Of a stretch of 43,925 nucleotides of DNA, positions 41,883-43,925 are shown piece after piece. Source of the stretch: Sphingomonas sp. PP-CE-3G-477 (GTDB lineage: Bacteria; Pseudomonadota; Alphaproteobacteria; Sphingomonadales; Sphingomonadaceae); contig NZ_QAOF01000015.1 of the NCBI RefSeq assembly GCF_003050745.1, forward strand, positions 1 to 43,925, written 5' to 3'. The position numbers and the translations under genes are program-made. A model generated the notes under the pieces. The model made no database searches. It was not told where the DNA came from and was given only the letters and a program-made list of their open reading frames with translations. How positions within the stretch are numbered: the stretch's first letter is position 1; each line of letters starts with the position of its first letter.

Positions 41883-43559
41883 ATGGCCGAGACCAACAGG
41901 TTCGACGCGATCGTCATAGGGTCTGGCGTAAGCGGTGGCTTTGCCGCCAAGGAATTGACCGAAAAGGGCCTTCGCGTCCTGATGCTAGACCGCGGCAAGA
42001 TGGTCGAGCACGGCGAGGGCTACACCTATGACGGCAAGCCCGCCTATGAGATCCCGGCCCGCAACATCATGCCCAAGCCGCTGATCGAGAGCGACTATTT
42101 CATCGCCACGCACGGCTATGTGTCACCCGGCAACCAGGAATTCTACAATGACGACCGGCTGAACCCGTACGCGTATGACGAAGGCAGCAAATTCTACTGG
42201 ATCCGACCCGCGGCGGTGGGCGGCAAGTCGATCATATGGGGCCGCTGGTGTTTTCGCTGGAGCCCGGAGGATTTCGAGGCGAACAAGCGCGACGGCATCG
42301 ATGGCGACTGGCCGATCCGCTACGACGACGTCGCGCCGTGGTACAGCTATGTCGAGAAATACATCGGCGTATCGGGCTCGCGCGAGAACCTGCCCTATCT
42401 GCCCGACAGCGAATTCCAGCCGCCGATGCCGATGAACGTCGCCGAGAAATGGCTGAAGCAGAACCTCGAGACCAAATTCCCCGGTCGCAAACTGATCCAC
42501 ACCCGGCTGTCGAACATGACCGAGGACAAGCCCGACCAGAACCGCACGAAATGCCAGTTCCGTAACCAGTGCAGCAACGGCTGCTCGTTCGGCGCCTATT
42601 TTTCGACTCAGGCGGTGACCTTGCCAGCTGCGCGCGCGACTGGCCGCCTGACGCTCAAGTCGGACTCGGTCGTCACCAACCTAGTGTATGACGCGGCGCG
42701 GAAAAAGGTCACTGGCGTCCGCTATATCGATGCCAAGACCGGCCAGGCGGAAACGGTCAACGCCGATCTCGTCTTCCTCTGCGCGTCGGCGATTGCGTCG
42801 ACCCAGATCCTGCTGAACTCGCGCGCACCGGGCAGCGATCGCAGCTATTTCGACGCCAGCGGCACGCTTGGCCGCTATGTCATGGACCACATCTTCCGCG
42901 TCGGGATCGAGGGTGACATTCCCGGCATGGATTCGTTGATCGAATATGGTCGACGTCCGGGCGGCGTCTACATCCCGCGCTTCCGCAATATTGGTGGCGA
43001 CGAAGGCGTCGGCTTCAAGCGCGGCTATGGCTATCAGGGCAGCGCGCGCCGCGATCCGGCGGCACCGGTCGGATTCGGCGCGTCGATGAAACACGGTATG
43101 CGTAAATATGCGCCCTGGAAATTCCACATGGGCGCATTCGGCGAATGCCTGCCTTATGCGGACAACCGCGTGTCGCTGCACGCGAGCAAGGTGGACCGGT
43201 TCGGCGTCCCGCTGGTCCGCTTCGACGTCCGCTTCCGCGACAACGAGCTCAAGATGATGGCCGACGCGCGAACGCAGGGCGAGGCGATGCTGAAAGGGGC
43301 AGGGCTCACCAACGTCACGAGTAGCGAAAGCGAGCACGTCCCCGGCGACGCGATCCACGAGATGGGCGGCGCGCGCATGGGCCGCGACCCGCGCACCTCG
43401 GTGCTCAACGAATGGAGCCAAGCGCACGCGGCCTCGAATCTCTACGTCACCGACGGTGCGCAGATGGCGTCAATCTCCTGCGTGAACCCGTCGCTGACCT
43501 TCATGGCGCTGACCGCCCGCGCCGCCGATCACGCGGTGCGCCAGATGACGAAGGGATAA
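41883..43559 (+). CDS. GMC-family FAD dehydrogenase, probable glucoside 3-dehydrogenase catalytic subunit
   Basis: A 558-residue flavoprotein. The FAD-binding Rossmann motif is FDAIVIGSGVSGGFAAKEL, and the GMC catalytic pair is His492 (AIHEMGGARMG) and Asn535 (CVNPSLTF). Cys224-x5-Cys230-x3-Cys234 (CQFRNQCSNGC) matches the cysteine spacing that holds an Fe-S cluster in bacterial FAD-glucose dehydrogenase alpha subunits, so electrons probably leave through it to the cytochrome c of the operon. It has no signal peptide and needs the Tat small subunit to be exported. GMC enzymes in such clusters oxidise the C3 hydroxyl of glucosides. AGGAGAGGA precedes the ATG. C3 specificity is inferred, not shown. 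Confidence 0.88.
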   Translation: MAETNRFDAIVIGSGVSGGFAAKELTEKGLRVLMLDRGKMVEHGEGYTYDGKPAYEIPARNIMPKPLIESDYFIATHGYVSPGNQEFYNDDRLNPYAYDEGSKFYWIRPAAVGGKSIIWGRWCFRWSPEDFEANKRDGIDGDWPIRYDDVAPWYSYVEKYIGVSGSRENLPYLPDSEFQPPMPMNVAEKWLKQNLETKFPGRKLIHTRLSNMTEDKPDQNRTKCQFRNQCSNGCSFGAYFSTQAVTLPAARATGRLTLKSDSVVTNLVYDAARKKVTGVRYIDAKTGQAETVNADLVFLCASAIASTQILLNSRAPGSDRSYFDASGTLGRYVMDHIFRVGIEGDIPGMDSLIEYGRRPGGVYIPRFRNIGGDEGVGFKRGYGYQGSARRDPAAPVGFGASMKHGMRKYAPWKFHMGAFGECLPYADNRVSLHASKVDRFGVPLVRFDVRFRDNELKMMADARTQGEAMLKGAGLTNVTSSESEHVPGDAIHEMGGARMGRDPRTSVLNEWSQAHAASNLYVTDGAQMASISCVNPSLTFMALTARAADHAVRQMTKG

Positions 43560-43723
43560 ATCGGGAAGGCTGTCCGGCCCCCGGATAGCGCACGGGTCCC
43601 CAAAGGCCGGTCCCGTCCAAGTGCCGCTGCAAACCGCGGGCCGGCAGCGCCGACGGTTAAGGGGCAGACGATGGCGCTGTGGCTGATGCGGGAGCGAATT
43701 TAATCGCAGGTCAAAATAGCCGC

Positions 43724-43752
43724 TTGACCTATAACATTCGCTCTCCTAAATA
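43724..43752 (+). promoter_or_regulatory. strong sigma70-type promoter, probably for an rRNA operon
   Basis: TTGACC (43724-43729) and TAAATA (43747-43752) are separated by exactly 17 bases. The region just upstream is A/T-rich (AATTTAATC, TCAAAATA), like an UP element, and a GC-rich discriminator (CGTCG) follows the -10. It lies 165 bases after the GMC gene and about 105 bases before a boxA-like sequence. The stretch 43560-43720 before it shows only imperfect stem-loops after the GMC stop and no gene. Confidence 0.65.
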
Positions 43753-43857
43753 CGTCGAACCGCAGCGGAGTGCCTCACGGCTTCTGCGACGGTCGTAAAA
43801 AACCAGATGCTCCAAGCTTCTCGAAAGGGAGGTTATGCGAGTGTCGGTATTTTTGTC

Positions 43858-43870
43858 GGCTCTTTGACAT
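43858..43870 (+). promoter_or_regulatory. boxA-like antitermination sequence of an rRNA leader
   Basis: GGCTCTTTGACAT closely resembles the bacterial rrn boxA (TGCTCTTTAACA) and is the form usual in leaders of sphingomonad rRNA operons, where Nus factors assemble to prevent early termination. Downstream to the window end there is no open frame. The 16S rRNA itself is not inside the window. Confidence 0.65.
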
Positions 43871-43925
43871 TGTAGGTTAAGATGAAGGGACATGTGGGCG
43901 GCGGCTTGCGGTTCTCGGGCTCCTC

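Noticed and set aside
43592..43617. Terminator after the GMC gene (ACGGGTCC / GGTCCCGT)
   Set aside because: The stem contains a T-T mismatch and no T-run follows, so it was not listed as a terminator.
1..43925. Lasso-peptide precursor and B/C maturation genes, tRNA genes, CRISPR arrays, insertion sequences, phage genes
   Set aside because: I looked for each and saw no convincing candidate in the window. The decayed genes show no transposase remains beside them.

Overview
The window is GC-rich, densely coded alphaproteobacterial DNA, most likely from a sphingomonad (Sphingomonas or a close relative). The signs are four TonB-dependent receptors, a FecI/FecR pair, many Tat signals of the SRRNLL type, a cytochrome bo3 operon of the CyoABCD kind and, at the right edge, what looks like the leader of an rRNA operon. 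The genus is inferred from gene style; no marker gene is complete enough to prove it.

Left block (1-7813, minus strand): a PaiB-like FMN-binding protein, a MocR-type (GntR plus aminotransferase fold) regulator, a TonB-dependent receptor, an exported S9 peptidase and an HSL-type alpha/beta hydrolase. The last three are tightly packed and look like a unit for uptake and cleavage of a peptide-like substrate, probably controlled by the MocR protein. A divergent Tat/Sec-exported YtcJ-type amidohydrolase follows (8014-9672).

Middle block (9.7-16.5 kb) mixes intact genes (TonB siderophore-type receptor, Crp/Fnr-type regulator, exported alpha/beta hydrolase, catalase-family protein) with decayed genes: a GGDEF-EAL remnant, a truncated secretion-signal ORF next to a CaiB/BaiF CoA-transferase remnant, and a frameshifted aldo/keto reductase N-terminus. 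This is a corridor of gene loss. It is followed by the intact, translationally coupled cyoABCD operon (16517-20416).

Second uptake block (20431-32443): ECF sigma factor and FecR anti-sigma on the minus strand, and divergently a TonB receptor with an STN signalling domain, an N-terminal-nucleophile acylase resembling AHL/lipopeptide acylases, a small exported protein of unknown function, an M19 dipeptidase, a second TonB receptor and a Tat-exported PLP aminotransferase. Together they suggest import of an N-acylated peptide or amino-acid derivative and its stepwise breakdown in the periplasm.

Right block (32642-43559): a LacI-type regulator plus an exported DUF1080 protein face a nine-gene operon across a 7-bp-arm palindromic operator. 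The operon holds a NupG-like MFS transporter, a cytosolic TIM-barrel isomerase, a Gfo/Idh/MocA dehydrogenase, a monohaem cytochrome c, two Tat-exported TIM-barrel isomerases, a second DUF1080 (3-keto-disaccharide hydrolase family), a Tat-exported dehydrogenase small subunit and a GMC flavoprotein with a Cys motif expected for an Fe-S cluster. This is best read as a periplasmic glucoside-3-dehydrogenase / 3-keto-glycoside pathway. The last 370 bases carry a strong sigma70-type promoter and a boxA-like antitermination sequence, so an rRNA operon probably starts just outside the window.
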